Shown here piece by piece: positions 1 to 10,064 of a DNA stretch of 64,000 nt. Both the position numbers and the translations under genes were made by a program. How positions within the stretch are numbered: the first letter of the stretch is position 1; each line of letters opens with the position of its first letter. The stretch comes from Chitinophaga filiformis (lineage in GTDB: Bacteria > Bacteroidota > Bacteroidia > Chitinophagales > Chitinophagaceae): positions 682,001-746,000 of the forward strand of contig NZ_CP095855.1 of assembly GCF_023100805.1 (NCBI RefSeq). The letters are read 5' to 3'. Under the pieces are notes generated by a model. It was not told the DNA's origin, searched no databases, and worked only from the letters and a program-made list of their open reading frames with translations.

Positions 1-3000
1 TTATCTACCGCCAGCCCTGGATTATCTACTGTACATAACAAACAAACGCCTCCTGTGCCATTGCTCTGTGTCTGCGAACCGCTGCAACTTAACTGACCAT
101 TACCACTGGCATTATTCACATTTACATCTACAGCTGTTCTCCTGATGCTGATCAGACCATCGGCAGGAGAAATGGCTTCGACATAATAGGTTTTATGCTG
201 AAACAACGGCGGTGTTTTAAAACTGCTGCCTGTATATATTGGCGAACTTCCCTCCGGCGTTTCATACCAGTTGAAGATAGCACCGGGTATACCGGGTAAT
301 GTAGCATTGAGTGTAGCGGTTTGTCCTGTGTTGACAGCGGCAGGACTTGGTGCAACCGTCACCGGCGTCATTGCTATGGCCTCATAGATATACAATGAAT
401 TATTTGCGCCAAGCAGGCTACCGATATCTATCTGTGCGCCATCAAAGGTGTGTGATACAGGTATGGCTACCCGGAACCTTTTGATACCATTTATTCCCTG
501 GAGGAGATCAATATCCAACAGGGCACCATTCAATAACTGCTTGTCATTGTTGTTTACATTGTTCAGGGAAGTGCTTACGCCAATACTTCCCAGGAGAGCG
601 GCATCTGCCAGGATATCAGCTTCAGCGCCAAGGATCAGAATAATGCTGTCTCCACTATGATATGTACCCGGAAAGGAGATCTTTTGCCCTAATGTGGCTG
701 CAACACCCAAAGGCAGTGATAAATGGGAAGCAGTGGTAGTATCTCCATCTGACGCAAATGCCGGGTTCTGTACGTTACACAGGGCACAGGCCACGCCGCT
801 TGTAACGGGAGCCTGCTGCCCCGTGCCAAATGTCCATAGCGGACCGGTACCGCCACCAATGGTCACAGGTACCGCAGTCCTTACCAGGCTTGTCGTACCG
901 GCAGGATCTTCTGCCTCTACATAGTAGGTAGTATTACGGATAAGAGAAGGGGTCGTAAAAGGACCGGAACCGGTAAACACAGGAGCTCCTCCCTGCGGAG
1001 CAGTATACCAATGGAACACCGGATTGGAGAGGCGGATGGTAGGCGTTAAAGTGATCGGGGTATTATAAGCTGTCTTAGCCGGCTGCGGTAATACAGTTAC
1101 CGGGATCATTGCCGCTACCTCATACAACTTCAGTGAACCGGATACGCCCACCAGGCCGCCAAAATCAACCTGTACACCGTCAAATGTTTTTGTGGCAGGA
1201 ACAGCTACGCGGAACTTACGGGCATTGTTCAAGCCTATTCCCAGCAGCTGTAGCTTTACTACCGATGCATCGAGCGTCAGGCCGTCATTATTGGATACCG
1301 CCGGGCCAGCAATGCTGTTGTTAAAAGTTGTCACCTTCACTCCTGGCAGCACCACACCTGCAAGGTCTTCAGCAGGAGCTTCCAGGAACAGTATGATACT
1401 GTCTCCCGCCTGATAAACACCTGGCAGTTTTACTAGTTGCCCTACGGTACCGGCAACACCCAGCGGAACTGTGAGTATAGCAGAAGTAGTTGTATCGCCA
1501 TCTACCGCCAGACCGGGAGTAGTTACGGAACATGCTGCGCAGGCTATGCCTCCTGTAATCGGACTTTGCTGTTCCTGACCGTAACTCCAGATAGTGCCGG
1601 GGCCTCCAGCCACTTTTACCGTAACAGGCGTGCGCACATAGCTGCTGAGGTTAGCTGCAGGGCTATATGCTTCCGCATAGTAAGTAGTGGTACGACTCAG
1701 CAGAGGAGTAGGGAAGTCGCTGCCAATGGCTACAGGTGTTCCACCTGTAGGTGTTGTATACCATCTGTAAACAGGTGCTGATATACGCGCGCCTGTAGCG
1801 GCAGTTAATGTTACATTGGTTCCCGCTGTGATTGTTGGCGCAGCAGGAGTAACCGTAACAGGGATAATAGCTGCAGCTTCATATACATTTAGTACGCCGA
1901 AGGCGGCAAATGCCGTAGACAGGCTTATCTGGGCAGCATCAAAATCTTTGGCGACAGGAACCGTTACACGGAACTTGGTTTTACCGCTTATGCCCAGCCC
2001 GAGGGCGTCCACGCGAATAATGCCGGCACCCAGGTTTGTAATGTCATTATTAGCAATATCGTTGTTGAATGTCTGTATCTGAATGGCTGCCAATGCAGCA
2101 GCAGACACCAACTGACCTGGTATTTCCAGATCCATCACAATGCGGTCGCCCGCTTTATAGTCGCCCGGAAACCGAAGCAGTTGCCCTACTGAAGTCAAGG
2201 CCCCCACTGGTAATGAAAGCGTTGAAGCAGTAGTGGTATCTCCGTCAACTGCTTTGTCGGGATTATTGACATAACATAGTGCACATGCGATACCCGCTGT
2301 CAGCGGACTTTCCTCCTGGTCAGCAAATGTCCATATGGGCCCGGCGCCGCCACTCACCCTGACAGTAACAGGGGAACGAACGGAACTTACGAGTCCATCT
2401 GCCGGATTGGTAGCTGTCACATAGTAAGTGGTGGTACGATTTAAAGGCGGCGTTGTAAAGCCGGCGCTGTTAAATATGGAAGTCCCACCTTCGGGAGCAG
2501 TATACCAGTTGAAGGTAGCCCCGGGGATCCTGATGGAAGGTGAGAAAGTAACGATTCCGCCGGAATTGACAATGGGAGCCGCCGGATTAACAGTTACAGG
2601 GATGAATGCTGTCGCTTCATACACCCGTAAAGATCCGAACCCGGCGATCAAAGCGGAAAGGCTGACCTGTACTTCATCGAAATCGTGTGTAACAGGAACG
2701 ATCACCCGGAACTTTGGAGTACTTCCCAGTCCGGCGCCCAATACACTTATTCTGACCAGTTCACTATTCAGCGATATCGCGTCATTATTGGATACACCTC
2801 CTCTAAAAGTATTTACGGAGACTGCCGAAAGAAGTTGGTTTGAATAGAACTGATCAGGGATCTCGAGATCAAGTGCCACCTGATCTCCAGCCTGGTAGGT
2901 CCCGGAGAATTGAAGTTTGAGCCCTACACCACCCACCGCGCCGACAGGCAGCACGAGTGTTGCCGCCGTATTCCGGTTCGCATCAATAGCATTAGCGCCA

Positions 3001-3302
3001 TCATCCACCCGGCATAGCGCACAGGCCACACCGAAAGTAACGGACGACTGACTACCGGCATAACTCCACAAAGGACCATCGGCAAAATAACGGCCCTCAG
3101 TGCGCCAGGCGCTGCTCAATAATGGGGAATGAGGATGATGAGAAAGATAGTTATTCAGCCAGATTGCTGAATTGGTTGCATTCGTTAGGGGGAGGTCCTT
3201 TGCGGATGTTTCACCCAACGGTAACCCAACCAGCCAGACGAGATAAATGAAAACAAGCATAAAAGCTCTCATGGGGCTTTTCAGGGTAGCTTTAAAATAC
3301 AT
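1..3302 (-). CDS. Giant Ig_7-repeat surface protein, N-terminal part (3' end outside window)
   Basis: Open reading frame on the minus strand from an ATG at 3302 to the window edge, about 1100 codons without a stop. Residues 1-36 form a signal peptide (basic start, hydrophobic stretch MLVFIYLVWLVGLPLG). The mature part repeats a unit of about 247 residues; the marker CALCxVxNPDxAVDGDTTT recurs near 3020, 2270, 1530, 775 and 30. Each unit joins a beta-rich segment to an Ig_7-like (CHU_C-associated) domain with the FNWYTAPEGGTSIF and TTYYV signatures. Proteins of this build in Bacteroidota are usually exported adhesin-like surface proteins with a C-terminal type IX secretion domain. That end is not visible here, so export by that route is inference. 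No promoter match was found. Confidence 0.85.
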   Translation of the reverse strand, partial: MYFKATLKSPMRAFMLVFIYLVWLVGLPLGETSAKDLPLTNATNSAIWLNNYLSHHPHSPLLSSAWRTEGRYFADGPLWSYAGSQSSVTFGVACALCRVDDGANAIDANRNTAATLVLPVGAVGGVGLKLQFSGTYQAGDQVALDLEIPDQFYSNQLLSAVSVNTFRGGVSNNDAISLNSELVRISVLGAGLGSTPKFRVIVPVTHDFDEVQVSLSALIAGFGSLRVYEATAFIPVTVNPAAPIVNSGGIVTFSPSIRIPGATFNWYTAPEGGTSIFNSAGFTTPPLNRTTTYYVTATNPADGLVSSVRSPVTVRVSGGAGPIWTFADQEESPLTAGIACALCYVNNPDKAVDGDTTTASTLSLPVGALTSVGQLLRFPGDYKAGDRIVMDLEIPGQLVSAAALAAIQIQTFNNDIANNDITNLGAGIIRVDALGLGISGKTKFRVTVPVAKDFDAAQISLSTAFAAFGVLNVYEAAAIIPVTVTPAAPTITAGTNVTLTAATGARISAPVYRWYTTPTGGTPVAIGSDFPTPLLSRTTTYYAEAYSPAANLSSYVRTPVTVKVAGGPGTIWSYGQEQQSPITGGIACAACSVTTPGLAVDGDTTTSAILTVPLGVAGTVGQLVKLPGVYQAGDSIILFLEAPAEDLAGVVLPGVKVTTFNNSIAGPAVSNNDGLTLDASVVKLQLLGIGLNNARKFRVAVPATKTFDGVQVDFGGLVGVSGSLKLYEVAAMIPVTVLPQPAKTAYNTPITLTPTIRLSNPVFHWYTAPQGGAPVFTGSGPFTTPSLIRNTTYYVEAEDPAGTTSLVRTAVPVTIGGGTGPLWTFGTGQQAPVTSGVACALCNVQNPAFASDGDTTTASHLSLPLGVAATLGQKISFPGTYHSGDSIILILGAEADILADAALLGSIGVSTSLNNVNNNDKQLLNGALLDIDLLQGINGIKRFRVAIPVSHTFDGAQIDIGSLLGANNSLYIYEAIAMTPVTVAPSPAAVNTGQTATLNATLPGIPGAIFNWYETPEGSSPIYTGSSFKTPPLFQHKTYYVEAISPADGLISIRRTAVDVNVNNASGNGQLSCSGSQTQSNGTGGVCLLCTVDNPGLAVD

Positions 3303-4009
3303 AGTCTTAGTATTCAATTAGTTCGGGTTATAAAGCGCGTATTTTTTAAGACGCAAAAAGCATATGCCACGGTTTTCTATAACTCTTAGGGGCAGGGGCT
3401 ATGAGGCTCAGGGAATAAGGATAGGAAGTCGCCAGGTTGAAATACCTGAATACGCCCGGGAGGTCCTTATGTTGAGTAACAGTTAAAAAGAACGGGGCGA
3501 AAATAGGCTGATAGAATGGTTTAAAAGAAGGTCTTTTTATTCAGTATAGAAGAGGCTGTTCATTTCGTTCATTACACGTAAATTGAGTGTTCATTTCATT
3601 CACACCTTATGAAGTCTGGGAAATATCGTTATAGTAGGATTATTTCTTTTTGGGGGAAAATGGAGGTTTTATTTTAAACGGCTTCTTCCTGAAAAAATTA
3701 TAGAACATTCGCTTTTTTAGTTCGGAGTACTAACCATTAACTTTACTAAATATTGGTCAGCAGCGCTGGTTAAATTAAACAGTTTTATAATCTGATAATT
3801 TCTTTCAAAAGAATCAAAGAGGCTGAATAACCACTGATAACCATACATTTGTGGTAGTAATCAAGCTCTAGTATATATCATTCATTCTAATTTATTTTAT
3901 TCATTTCAACCATTTTTATATGAATAAATCTGAATTAAAAATGGATACGTAAGTTTACTTCAGAATAACCAAAAATCCATTTACTCAAAATCCATTACCT
4001 TGTCCCCGT
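3303..4009. other. Divergent intergenic region, no gene seen
   Basis: About 700 AT-rich bases between two divergent genes. A match to the Bacteroidota -7 element (TACATTTG, 3844-3851) points right but has no -33 partner and lies 160 bases before the ATPase gene. No RNA gene, repeat or convincing small reading frame was seen. Confidence 0.5.
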
Positions 4010-6595
4010 ATGATAGATCTCTCCTATGACTTTATCATAACATTACAGAATGAAGTATCCCGTAAGTTTGGCGCAGATACCATCACCCCCAGTGATTGCA
4101 AGCGTCTTTCTGATCACATAAGGGATGAAACCACAAAGGCAGTCAGTGAAACTACCCTCAAAAGGGTTTTTGGTTTTGCCACGACCAAGCACAGTTTTTC
4201 GCGGTATACACTCAATACGCTGGCCCAATATTGTAATTACAGGGATTGGGATGATTTTCAGGCCCAACATTATGTTCAGACAGATGGTAATGAACTGAAC
4301 GACAGCAAATGGCTGGAATTAAAGAACAAGGCCGTCACTATTTCTCATTATACGATACTCACCTTAAAGAACAGGTCAGGCATTCCCTTTAACCTGACAG
4401 TTCCCCGTCCATCCTGCTTTGCGCATATTGAACGTTTCCTGGAAAGCGACTATGCCGCAACTGCGCTGATAGCGCCTTCCGGCTGGGGTAAATCAGTTAC
4501 CCTGGTGCACATGGCAGAACACTTCTGGTTCAGCAAAGACGCCAAATTTAAAAAGGACATCTGCTGGTTTATTCATGCACATGCTGCCGGTAGCCTGTTG
4601 CTGCGTGGATTTTCACTGGCCACCTGGCTGGATAATCAGTTAAACCTGGGTGCAGGAGAGAATTTCAGGGAATATTTCGCTTCCCATTTTGATAAGATAC
4701 GTGGAAGGCTCATCTTAATAATAGACGGGTTTGATGAAATCACTATCGCCGGAGATAAACTGAAGCTGCTATATACCAAACTGGAAGAATTCGTATACTC
4801 GAACGATCTGTTCCCCTGGGTAAAAGTGATCCTTTCTATACGCAGCAGCACCTGGTCTGATATTTTCCAGCACTCACTCCAGTATCCGGCCTTCAGAAGA
4901 TACTGGTATCTGGGACCGGAAATGGACGAGGAAACCAGTATTAACCTGCCCTCTCTAACAGAACAGGAAGTAAAATCAGTATTATACAATCACCGTATCG
5001 ATCCGGCCACTGTACGTACCTTCAGCGAAGGTTTCCTGCAAAAACTACGCTACCCTTACTACCTGCAGCTATTCTGTCAACTGAATACGGGTCCGGGGCA
5101 ACATTTCGTCAGCGAACACCTCAGCCTCTTTGAGATGATCTCAAAGTTTGTGCAGATCAAAGTTTTCAATTCGCCCACTAATACTTTCAAGGTCAGGATC
5201 ATTGAAAAAATGCTTTGGCTGCTGGATCTTGGCAAGGCAGGACAATACACAGACAAAAACCTGCTGCTGAATAAAAATGCCGACCTTTTCCCGGCATATA
5301 AGGAACTGCTGGCGGATAATATCCTGGTAGAAGAGAACCTCAGCCAGGAAGTAATGTTCCTTGTTAAAGTGCGCTTTGCTCATCAGTTCCTGCTGGAGTA
5401 TTTTTCGGCCATGCATTATATCAAACAGGCCAACGACCGGATTGATGAACATATGCTGCAAAAGATCGCCAAACAATTGCCTTCTTCTTCATACCGGGTA
5501 GGTATATTTAAATGGTTGTTGCGTTATGCCATCAATAACGAACAACCGGAAGCGATCCATAAGATCTTTTCGCTGACCCTGAGTACCATGGAAAAATCCT
5601 ACCTGCTGGAATATCTCGCTATCCATTATCAACCTGAAAGCGAAAAGCCTGCCTTACTGAGCAGCATATTTCCCCAGGGATATTTCCGCAAAAACCCGTT
5701 GAGCCGCTTCATTAATGACAATTTCCTGCATTTCGGTAAAAAGCGGGTGCTCAATGCCCTTCTTGACCTTTCAGAAATGCCTGACGATAAACTGAAGATA
5801 CGGGGTATCCTTTTCTCCTTATCATTATTGCAGCTGGATGCGGAACAATGCGAACTGGAACTGAGCAATATTAAAAAACTCATTTCCCGTGAAACCGTTG
5901 ACGATGAAGTATGGGTATCTCCTTACGATCTCTATCTTTTTGTATATGAGTACCTGAAATTCGGGATCATCAATGAGAGCATAAAAGATAAGATCTATAA
6001 TTACCCACGTTATTTAACGGGTAGTACCAGGCATGCGCCCACCGTTGCACAGGAAATGGTATTCAGGATGACTGGTATGGCCTTCGCCCTCCTGAATGAT
6101 AACACACATATGCTCAATTATACAAAGCGAATATTTGAATGCTTTCCCGCGCTTGTATATCAACGAACCAATTCATTGCGGCTGGTACTATTATGCTGGC
6201 AGGCACTCGCCTGTCTGGGACTTGACAACCTGGCTCCGGCAAACAAAATATGCCAGCACGCAGACAAGCTGCTAAAGGCTTATCCATTTGATTTTACCAG
6301 TGGGCGCCATATTGAAGTGCTGCAAAAGATGATCCTGGCAGAAATCTATTTCAAGGAAAAGGAATTGAACCGGGCCATCCGTATAGCGGAAGCAGCTGTT
6401 GAAATTTCACAGAAGATGGACCTTAAATTATTACTACTGACAGGCTTTAAACAACTTAGCAAAATGTATTCGCAGGTTCGCTTTGATAAACAATATAATC
6501 AGGCCCAGCAGCAAATGTCGCTCATCAATAAAAGTACTTCATTTAAACATTTTGAAAGGGTACTTGTCACTGTCTCAAAAACCAATCAGCTATAA
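4010..6595 (+). CDS. NACHT-like STAND NTPase with TPR-like C-terminus
   Basis: 861 aa, ATG start. Residues 1-85 form a small N-terminal module with a helix-turn-helix-like stretch (SETTLKRVFGF). A P-loop follows at about 154-162 (APSGWGKSV) and a Walker B at about 233-244 (LILIIDGFDEI), with the small acidic DGFDE pattern typical of NACHT/STAND ATPases. The remaining 500 residues are helical, and the last 150 look like tetratricopeptide repeats. Such three-part proteins act as signal-sensing switches: transcription regulators or, in bacteria, NLR-like antiphage sensors. No effector domain (nuclease, TIR, protease) is recognisable, so regulator and defence protein both remain possible. It stands alone, 106 bases before an unrelated membrane gene. 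Confidence 0.75.
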   Translation: MIDLSYDFIITLQNEVSRKFGADTITPSDCKRLSDHIRDETTKAVSETTLKRVFGFATTKHSFSRYTLNTLAQYCNYRDWDDFQAQHYVQTDGNELNDSKWLELKNKAVTISHYTILTLKNRSGIPFNLTVPRPSCFAHIERFLESDYAATALIAPSGWGKSVTLVHMAEHFWFSKDAKFKKDICWFIHAHAAGSLLLRGFSLATWLDNQLNLGAGENFREYFASHFDKIRGRLILIIDGFDEITIAGDKLKLLYTKLEEFVYSNDLFPWVKVILSIRSSTWSDIFQHSLQYPAFRRYWYLGPEMDEETSINLPSLTEQEVKSVLYNHRIDPATVRTFSEGFLQKLRYPYYLQLFCQLNTGPGQHFVSEHLSLFEMISKFVQIKVFNSPTNTFKVRIIEKMLWLLDLGKAGQYTDKNLLLNKNADLFPAYKELLADNILVEENLSQEVMFLVKVRFAHQFLLEYFSAMHYIKQANDRIDEHMLQKIAKQLPSSSYRVGIFKWLLRYAINNEQPEAIHKIFSLTLSTMEKSYLLEYLAIHYQPESEKPALLSSIFPQGYFRKNPLSRFINDNFLHFGKKRVLNALLDLSEMPDDKLKIRGILFSLSLLQLDAEQCELELSNIKKLISRETVDDEVWVSPYDLYLFVYEYLKFGIINESIKDKIYNYPRYLTGSTRHAPTVAQEMVFRMTGMAFALLNDNTHMLNYTKRIFECFPALVYQRTNSLRLVLLCWQALACLGLDNLAPANKICQHADKLLKAYPFDFTSGRHIEVLQKMILAEIYFKEKELNRAIRIAEAAVEISQKMDLKLLLLTGFKQLSKMYSQVRFDKQYNQAQQQMSLINKSTSFKHFERVLVTVSKTNQL

Positions 6596-6676
6596 ATCAG
6601 TAATTTATAAAGAAATTCAGCCATAAAAAGTTCTCCTTTTAAAGCGAAAACACATTTTTTTGCAATGCATCTGGCA

Positions 6677-6684
6677 TAATTTTG
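6677..6684 (+). promoter_or_regulatory. -7 promoter element (TAATTTTG)
   Basis: Exact match to the Bacteroidota -7 consensus TAnnTTTG, 18 bases before the ATG at 6702. No well-spaced -33 element is seen. It supports the 6702 start, since an upstream TTG start at 6660 would lie ahead of the transcription start. Confidence 0.45.
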
Positions 6685-6701
6685 CGTTATTGCATATCAT
6701 A

Positions 6702-7610
6702 ATGGCCATTGATGAAAGTAAATACACTACATTCCAACAATTTCTGCTCAACCTGCTGAGCCTGTTGACCATTATACCATTGGCGCCTTACCTTAACCGG
6801 TATATACCTCCATTAGTTGTACAAGGCTGGCATATGGATATGTTTGTGGCAGTGCTGATCGCCTTCCTGTTCACGCGTTTGCTATTATGGATCTTTAAAC
6901 CGTTGATCATCCCGGCCTTTGTGCTTGTTTGCAGTGTATTGTTTATCAATTATTTTACAGACAACTATTCCTTTACCAATGTTCTGAACGATTATAAGGG
7001 TATGGTACAGGGTAACTGGGGCGCCAAGAACAATAAACAGTTCGACATTCTCAGCCTTTACCCCAGACGTGTGGAAACTTATCGTGATAAAACAGTAAGG
7101 GGCATACGGGACAAGGTTAACTATAAAGACTCACTGGTTCGCAATTTTTCTGTTGCCCATTCTGTGAAAGATTTTGATGAATATTTTCCAAAATACGGGA
7201 AGGTATCCCGCTATCTCGCATTGTTCCATTATATCAACAGGCATTTCAAATATGTGCCTGACACCCATCGTGATGAATATTTCGCTACTCCCATGGAAAC
7301 CATCCAGAATGGCTTGGGGGGTGACTGCGATGACCACTCTATACTGATGGCTTCCTGCCTGCAATCTATTGGTGCCCGCTGCCGTATTGTACTTATACAG
7401 GGACACGCCTATCCGGAACTTTATTGCGGCAGTAAAGAGGACTTTGAAGTTATAAAACAGGCCATTGTTACTTTGTTTCCGCAACCTCCTGTGAAGGAGA
7501 TCCACTACCACGAGATGAAAGGCGAATACTGGATAAACCTTGACTATACTGCCCGTCACCCGGGAGGCAAGTATATGAACGACAAGGTTTATGCATTGAT
7601 TGAATTATGA
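6702..7610 (+). CDS. Membrane-anchored transglutaminase-like protein
   Basis: 302 aa from the ATG at 6702. Two or three membrane segments in the first 95 residues precede a soluble transglutaminase-fold domain. The core GGDCDDHSILMASCL supplies the catalytic Cys, and GHAYPE the His region of the papain-like triad; an Asp follows in NLDYTARHPGG. Bacterial members are usually proteases or peptide-crosslink enzymes, and the real substrate is unknown. It ends 19 bases before the ClC channel start, so the two are probably co-transcribed. Confidence 0.75.
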   Translation: MAIDESKYTTFQQFLLNLLSLLTIIPLAPYLNRYIPPLVVQGWHMDMFVAVLIAFLFTRLLLWIFKPLIIPAFVLVCSVLFINYFTDNYSFTNVLNDYKGMVQGNWGAKNNKQFDILSLYPRRVETYRDKTVRGIRDKVNYKDSLVRNFSVAHSVKDFDEYFPKYGKVSRYLALFHYINRHFKYVPDTHRDEYFATPMETIQNGLGGDCDDHSILMASCLQSIGARCRIVLIQGHAYPELYCGSKEDFEVIKQAIVTLFPQPPVKEIHYHEMKGEYWINLDYTARHPGGKYMNDKVYALIEL

Positions 7611-7629
7611 TACAAAGAAAGCATTAGTA

Positions 7630-9474
7630 ATGAGCCAATTCAAGACGATAAAGAAATATCACTCTTTCTTCAGGTTTAAGCGCGATTTTGAGCGGTATAG
7701 TTTGAGAAAGGTCAGAAGCTATGAGATCATTATCCACTGGCTGCATAAGGTATTGAGCAGAAGCCAGTTCCTGATATTATCAGGTATCCTTGTTGGCCTT
7801 GGAGCCGGAATGGCGGGAGTGGTGCTGAAAGTGCTTGTACATTATATACATTATTTCATCACTCATAAGGTACATTTCAGCACACAGATCATTTTTTATA
7901 TTCTCTTTCCATTCCTGGGTATTGTGCTCACAACAGTGTTGGTTGTCTGGGGGTTCAAAGGGCAGTCCAGAAAGGGTATTGGTCTTATTCTCTATGAAAT
8001 TGCACAGAATTCCAGTCTTATTCCGCCGGTAAAAATGTATTCGCAGATCATGCAAAGCGCTATTACGGTAGGACTGGGAGGTTCTGCCGGATTGGAAAGT
8101 CCTATTGCAGTGACGGGCGCCGCTATTGGCAGTAATTATGCTCGCAACTATAACCTGGGATATAAGGAAAGAACGCTCTTATTGGCAGCCGGCGCCACTG
8201 CCGGTATTGCTGCTGCCTTCAACGCGCCAATTGCAGGCGTGATGTTTGCCTTTGAGATACTGTTGACAGGCGTTGTTTTCTCCGATTTCATCCCGCTGAT
8301 ATTAGCCGCCGTTTGCGGTAGCTTATTATCAAAGATCATTCTCCAGGAAGAAGTACTATTTCATTTTGAAACCAGGCAGCCATTCAATTATTATAATGTT
8401 CCCTACTATATTGGATTGGGATTGCTATCTGCATTTTATGCGCGTTACTTTATTGTCATATCTCAGCGCGTTGAACATTTCATTAAAGGTCTGAAATGGT
8501 CTGCCCTGCAGAAGGCTATTTTGGGAGGCCTGATAGTATCCGTTTTATGCGTGTTGATGCCGCCTTTATTCGGGGAAGGATATACCAGCGTAAAATTACT
8601 GGCAGGAGGCTATTCCGACGAGATCATTCAAAATAGTTTTTTCAGGTATATTCCTGCACAAAGCTGGATATTGTTGTTGTTCACCGGATGCATCTGCCTG
8701 CTGAAAGTATTTGCGACTGCCTTTACCATTCATAGTGGTGGTAATGGCGGTAATTTCGCTCCTTCTCTTTTCGCAGGTGGATTTCTTGGATACTTCTTCG
8801 CGTTGCTGTGCACTCACCTGGGATTTAATAATGTTCCCTTTACCAATCTGGTGATAGTGGGAATGGCAGGTGTTATGAGCGGCGTAATGTATGCACCGCT
8901 GACGGCTATTTTCCTCATTGCCGAAGCCAGCTCCGGATATGACCTTTTCATCCCGCTGATGATCGTATCTACTACATCATTCCTGCTGGCGAAATGGTTT
9001 TCTCCAATCTCTCCTGAGCTAAAACATCTGGCGGATAAAGGAAAGATCTTTACGAGAGCGCATGACAAGAATATTTTGTCCCTGCTGAAACTGGAGGAAT
9101 TAGTGGAAAAAGACTTTCAGCGCATATCTTCCGATGAAACACTCAGGCAGCTGATCGAACTCGTAAAACAGGGTCATCGCAACGTAATTGGCGTGTCTGG
9201 CTCCGACGAACAGCTGGAAGGTATCATTTCCCTCGATGATATACGACAGATCATGTTCAACCCTTCCCTGTATGATACAATAACCATCAGACAATTAATG
9301 AAGCCGCCGCTTGCGGTCATTGATATCCATGATAACGTAGCAGACGTGATCAATAAATTTGATGAGGTACATACCTGGAATCTTCCGGTCACTCATGAAG
9401 GCAAGCTGGTTGGCTTTGTCTCCAAATCAGGCATACTTAATCAATATAGATTATTATTGCAGGAGTATTCATGA
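7630..9474 (+). CDS. ClC-family chloride channel/transporter with CBS pair
   Basis: 614 aa from the ATG at 7630; an in-frame TTG at 7600 overlaps the upstream gene and is less likely. About ten membrane helices carry ClC landmarks: GGSAGLESP (gating glutamate near residue 155, matching E148 of the E. coli protein) and GGNGGNFAPSLFAGG (anion-binding helix N). Two cytoplasmic CBS domains fill residues about 485-610 and probably bind nucleotides to gate transport. The conserved gating glutamate allows a proton-coupled antiporter; channel or antiporter cannot be decided from sequence. Its neighbours are ion-transport genes. Confidence 0.92.
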   Translation: MSQFKTIKKYHSFFRFKRDFERYSLRKVRSYEIIIHWLHKVLSRSQFLILSGILVGLGAGMAGVVLKVLVHYIHYFITHKVHFSTQIIFYILFPFLGIVLTTVLVVWGFKGQSRKGIGLILYEIAQNSSLIPPVKMYSQIMQSAITVGLGGSAGLESPIAVTGAAIGSNYARNYNLGYKERTLLLAAGATAGIAAAFNAPIAGVMFAFEILLTGVVFSDFIPLILAAVCGSLLSKIILQEEVLFHFETRQPFNYYNVPYYIGLGLLSAFYARYFIVISQRVEHFIKGLKWSALQKAILGGLIVSVLCVLMPPLFGEGYTSVKLLAGGYSDEIIQNSFFRYIPAQSWILLLFTGCICLLKVFATAFTIHSGGNGGNFAPSLFAGGFLGYFFALLCTHLGFNNVPFTNLVIVGMAGVMSGVMYAPLTAIFLIAEASSGYDLFIPLMIVSTTSFLLAKWFSPISPELKHLADKGKIFTRAHDKNILSLLKLEELVEKDFQRISSDETLRQLIELVKQGHRNVIGVSGSDEQLEGIISLDDIRQIMFNPSLYDTITIRQLMKPPLAVIDIHDNVADVINKFDEVHTWNLPVTHEGKLVGFVSKSGILNQYRLLLQEYS

Positions 9475-9514
9475 TCTTCATCCGTCAGATCATGCTTGAA
9501 ATTTAATCCGGTTT

Positions 9515-10063
9515 ATGGCCAAAATTCTGATCTTATTCGCGCATCCTGCATTTGAAAAATCCAGGGTGCATTCACAGTTACTAACTGCCATACGCGGCAT
9601 GCCGGGAGTGACCCTGCATGACCTTTACGAGGTATATCCCGATTTGAATATTGACGTAAGGCATGAGCAATCGCTGCTCCTCCAGCACGACATTATATTG
9701 TTCCAGCACCCTTTTTACTGGTACAGCGCTCCTGCAATGATCAAACAGTGGCAGGACCTCGTTCTTGAACACGGTTGGGCCTATGGACGTACAGGCACTG
9801 CATTGCGGGGAAAAATGGCCGGTAATGTCATTTCTGCCGGCGCACAGGAATCAACATATAGCAAAGAGGGTTGGCATCATTATACCATCCATGATTTCCT
9901 TTTGCCATTCAGGCAAACGGCAGTGCTTTGCAATATGCAGTACCTGGACCCTTTTGTTATTTACGGTACGCACCGGCTTTCCTACACGGGAATCCTGGAG
10001 CAGGCGGTTGCTTATAAAAAAATGCTGGAAGGGCTACGGGACGGACAATTAAAAATTCAATGA
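9515..10063 (+). CDS. kefF: KefF-like NAD(P)H oxidoreductase (flavodoxin fold)
   Basis: 182 aa. The N-terminal ILILFAHPAFEKSRVHSQLL is the FMN-binding loop of the flavodoxin_2 family, and FQHPFYWYSAPAMIKQW is the KefF/MdaB signature. In Proteobacteria KefF binds the KefC potassium efflux channel as an activator and has quinone reductase activity. Here the gene ends one base before the KefC-like gene, the same pairing as in E. coli. Regulation by glutathione adducts is known in Proteobacteria and not shown here. The symbol is by family and context. Confidence 0.85.
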   Translation: MAKILILFAHPAFEKSRVHSQLLTAIRGMPGVTLHDLYEVYPDLNIDVRHEQSLLLQHDIILFQHPFYWYSAPAMIKQWQDLVLEHGWAYGRTGTALRGKMAGNVISAGAQESTYSKEGWHHYTIHDFLLPFRQTAVLCNMQYLDPFVIYGTHRLSYTGILEQAVAYKKMLEGLRDGQLKIQ

Positions 10064-10064
10064 C

